Source: Adiantum capillus-veneris (taxonomy: Eukaryota; Streptophyta; Polypodiopsida; Polypodiales; Pteridaceae). Taken from it: 64,000 bases of DNA. A model generated the notes under the pieces. The model ran no database searches and was not told the origin of the DNA. It saw only the letters and a program-made list of their open reading frames with translations. Made by a program: the position numbers and the translations under genes. Within the stretch, counting starts at the first letter, position 1. Each line of letters starts with the position of its first letter. Positions 62,996 through 64,000 of this stretch are shown here, piece by piece. The stretch spans positions 82,860,260 to 82,924,259 of the forward strand of contig CM043948.1 in the NCBI GenBank assembly GCA_014529385.2, given 5' to 3'.

Positions 62996-63142
62996 TCATT
63001 GATAGAACTGCTTGATTGGTTCAATCGTTTCCCAACAATCTTGCAAGGCTGTGAAACAACGATTCAAATGCTTCTTGGCCATTATGCACATTCACTGGGG
63101 TGTTTCAATGAGGCATCACTGCATTTTCAAGAAGCAGCAAGG
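62996..63142 (+). CDS. MAU2: MAU2 exon: SLIELLDWFNRFPTILQ segment
   Basis: 147 bp (49 codons), phase 0 at both ends. Donor AGG|GTAAGA. Encodes SLIELLDWFNRFPTILQGCE, TTIQMLLGHYAHSLGCFNEA and SLHFQEAAR, a TPR unit (G.YAHS.G....A..H..EA) that follows the ...TEFAEAQK segment in plant MAU2/SCC4. This fixes the downstream end of the giant intron. Confidence 0.82.
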
Positions 63143-64000
63143 GTAAGAGGCCAATTGTTCTGCATTGCATTTGTTGTACAAGTGACTGGTATGTAATAAA
63201 AGCTGCTGGTAGTCAATCATGTCACGGTACATCTATAGCAAGGATGGAATTTATAGCTGATGTAACTGCTTACTTAGCTCACATAGTAATGATTCTTTGG
63301 CTATCTGATTAAATGCACTTCTAGTTTGTCTAATAATTTGATGATAGTCCTGTTGATACAAAAGAGCTTGGCCTAAATCTTACTCCTAATTTAGGATTAC
63401 GTGATTAAACTGGCTCTTAGAGTTTTTAGACTGAAACTAACGAGTGGACGGTATAAAGAGAAGCATTATCTGCAGGCATGAATGCGTCCATGTTATTTCT
63501 GTCTATTGCCAACATTACACCTACTGTTCTCACTTGAACCCCAGCTTCATTTTGGGAACGCTTGTGTGTGTAGCTAGGTGGCCATCTTGTCCCTATTCTC
63601 ATGTTTTGTACAAAATCATTATGGAACATGGCTCGTCTCAGTTGAAGAGTTGTTGAAAATCTGTGTTTCAGCCGATTTAGTACATGGTAAACCAGCTCCC
63701 CAGTGTACACCTGCTCCTTTTCCTGTCAGTGGATAACTTTCCAGCCTGCAGTGCCGCCCTGTTTTACTGACCTGCCCCACAACTTCATGCTGTTACGCTA
63801 CCTGCATACTCAGTCGTCATTGTTTTGAAACGTCTCAGAAAGGTTTCAAAATTTTGGAAATATTTGGTAAGTTTTATGAGTGGAAGGAGTTTCGTGGAAA
63901 CTATAATACTGGTGGTAGAAGAGCTAGGCGGACAGTTACATATGACTGTCTGCCTCCTAGCAAATACGTCTCGTTGTCTGCCTCCTAGTAACATTGTATG
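63143..64000 (+). other. MAU2 intron running off the window
   Basis: 858 bp of AT-rich sequence with no exon, domain or repeat recognised. The next MAU2 exon must lie to the right of the window. Confidence 0.5.

Larger units (their letters stand above)
20668..63142 (+). other. MAU2: MAU2/SCC4 cohesin-loader gene, internal portion (six exons)
   Basis: The six exons total 966 bp (322 codons) with no stop, GT donors, AG acceptors and matching phases. Joined, they follow the order of plant MAU2/SCC4 proteins as I know the family: helical TPR-like repeats, an insert with variable sequence, then more TPRs. MAU2 binds the N-terminus of SCC2/NIPBL in the nucleus and helps load cohesin on chromatin. 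The N-terminal exons (left of the window) and C-terminal exons (right) are missing here. Intron sizes are 88, 903, 111, 369 and 40,038 bp. No frame damage is seen, so the gene is probably functional. Family assignment is from recognition of the protein, not from an alignment run. Confidence 0.78.

Overview
This window is nuclear DNA from a large-genome land plant. It holds part of one host gene and is otherwise almost entirely nested retrotransposons. Six short exons on the + strand (20668-20809, 20898-21014, 21918-22326, 22438-22466, 22836-22957, 62996-63142) read through with canonical splice sites as an internal part of MAU2/SCC4, the tetratricopeptide partner of the cohesin loader SCC2/NIPBL. 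Exon phases match at all five junctions. The last junction spans an intron of 40,038 bp (22958-62995) filled with transposons. No 5' exons are visible in 1-20667, so the preceding intron is probably at least 20.7 kb as well. Such introns, plus a chromovirus of a type I associate with non-seed plants and fungi (48.6-56.4 kb), suggest a fern or another non-flowering plant. That lineage call is inference.

Upstream intron, 1-20.3 kb: a minus-strand LTR end at the left edge (A). Then a minus-strand chromovirus gag remnant (B), split by a plus-strand gag-protease element (C, 1504-7796) and by a plus-strand chromovirus (D, 8966-19279). D is itself split by another LTR element (E, 10110-14876). E has an exact 5-bp target-site duplication; those of C and D match at 4 of 5 bases.

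Giant intron, 22.96-62.99 kb: gag-protease element F (-, about 24.5-28.2 kb); gag-only Copia-like element G (+, 28263-30760); gag-protease element H (-, 31421-36386) carrying solo LTR H1; a chromovirus 3' end I (+, 36.7-38.8 kb); a LINE J (+, about 38.9-48.5 kb) split by Copia element K (-), itself split by solo LTR K1; a nearly full-length chromovirus L (+, 48577-56440) carrying solo LTR L1 and a GGAACG-rich insertion; and a Gypsy remnant M (-, 56.4-60.7 kb) followed by LTR-like sequence.

The elements do not form a pathway; they are layers of insertion. Most are broken by stops, frameshifts or deletions, and several never had, or have lost, reverse transcriptase and integrase while keeping both LTRs. 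The main points for a second look are: clustered heat-shock elements upstream of the TATA box in the LTR of L; the giant MAU2 intron; the excess of gag(-protease)-only elements; an inverted repeat next to the polypurine tract shared by four chromoviruses; an R-region motif shared by several LTR families; and a poly(A)-signal/G-run/hairpin module in a 2-kb LTR family. I see no rRNA, tRNA, CRISPR or prokaryotic features.
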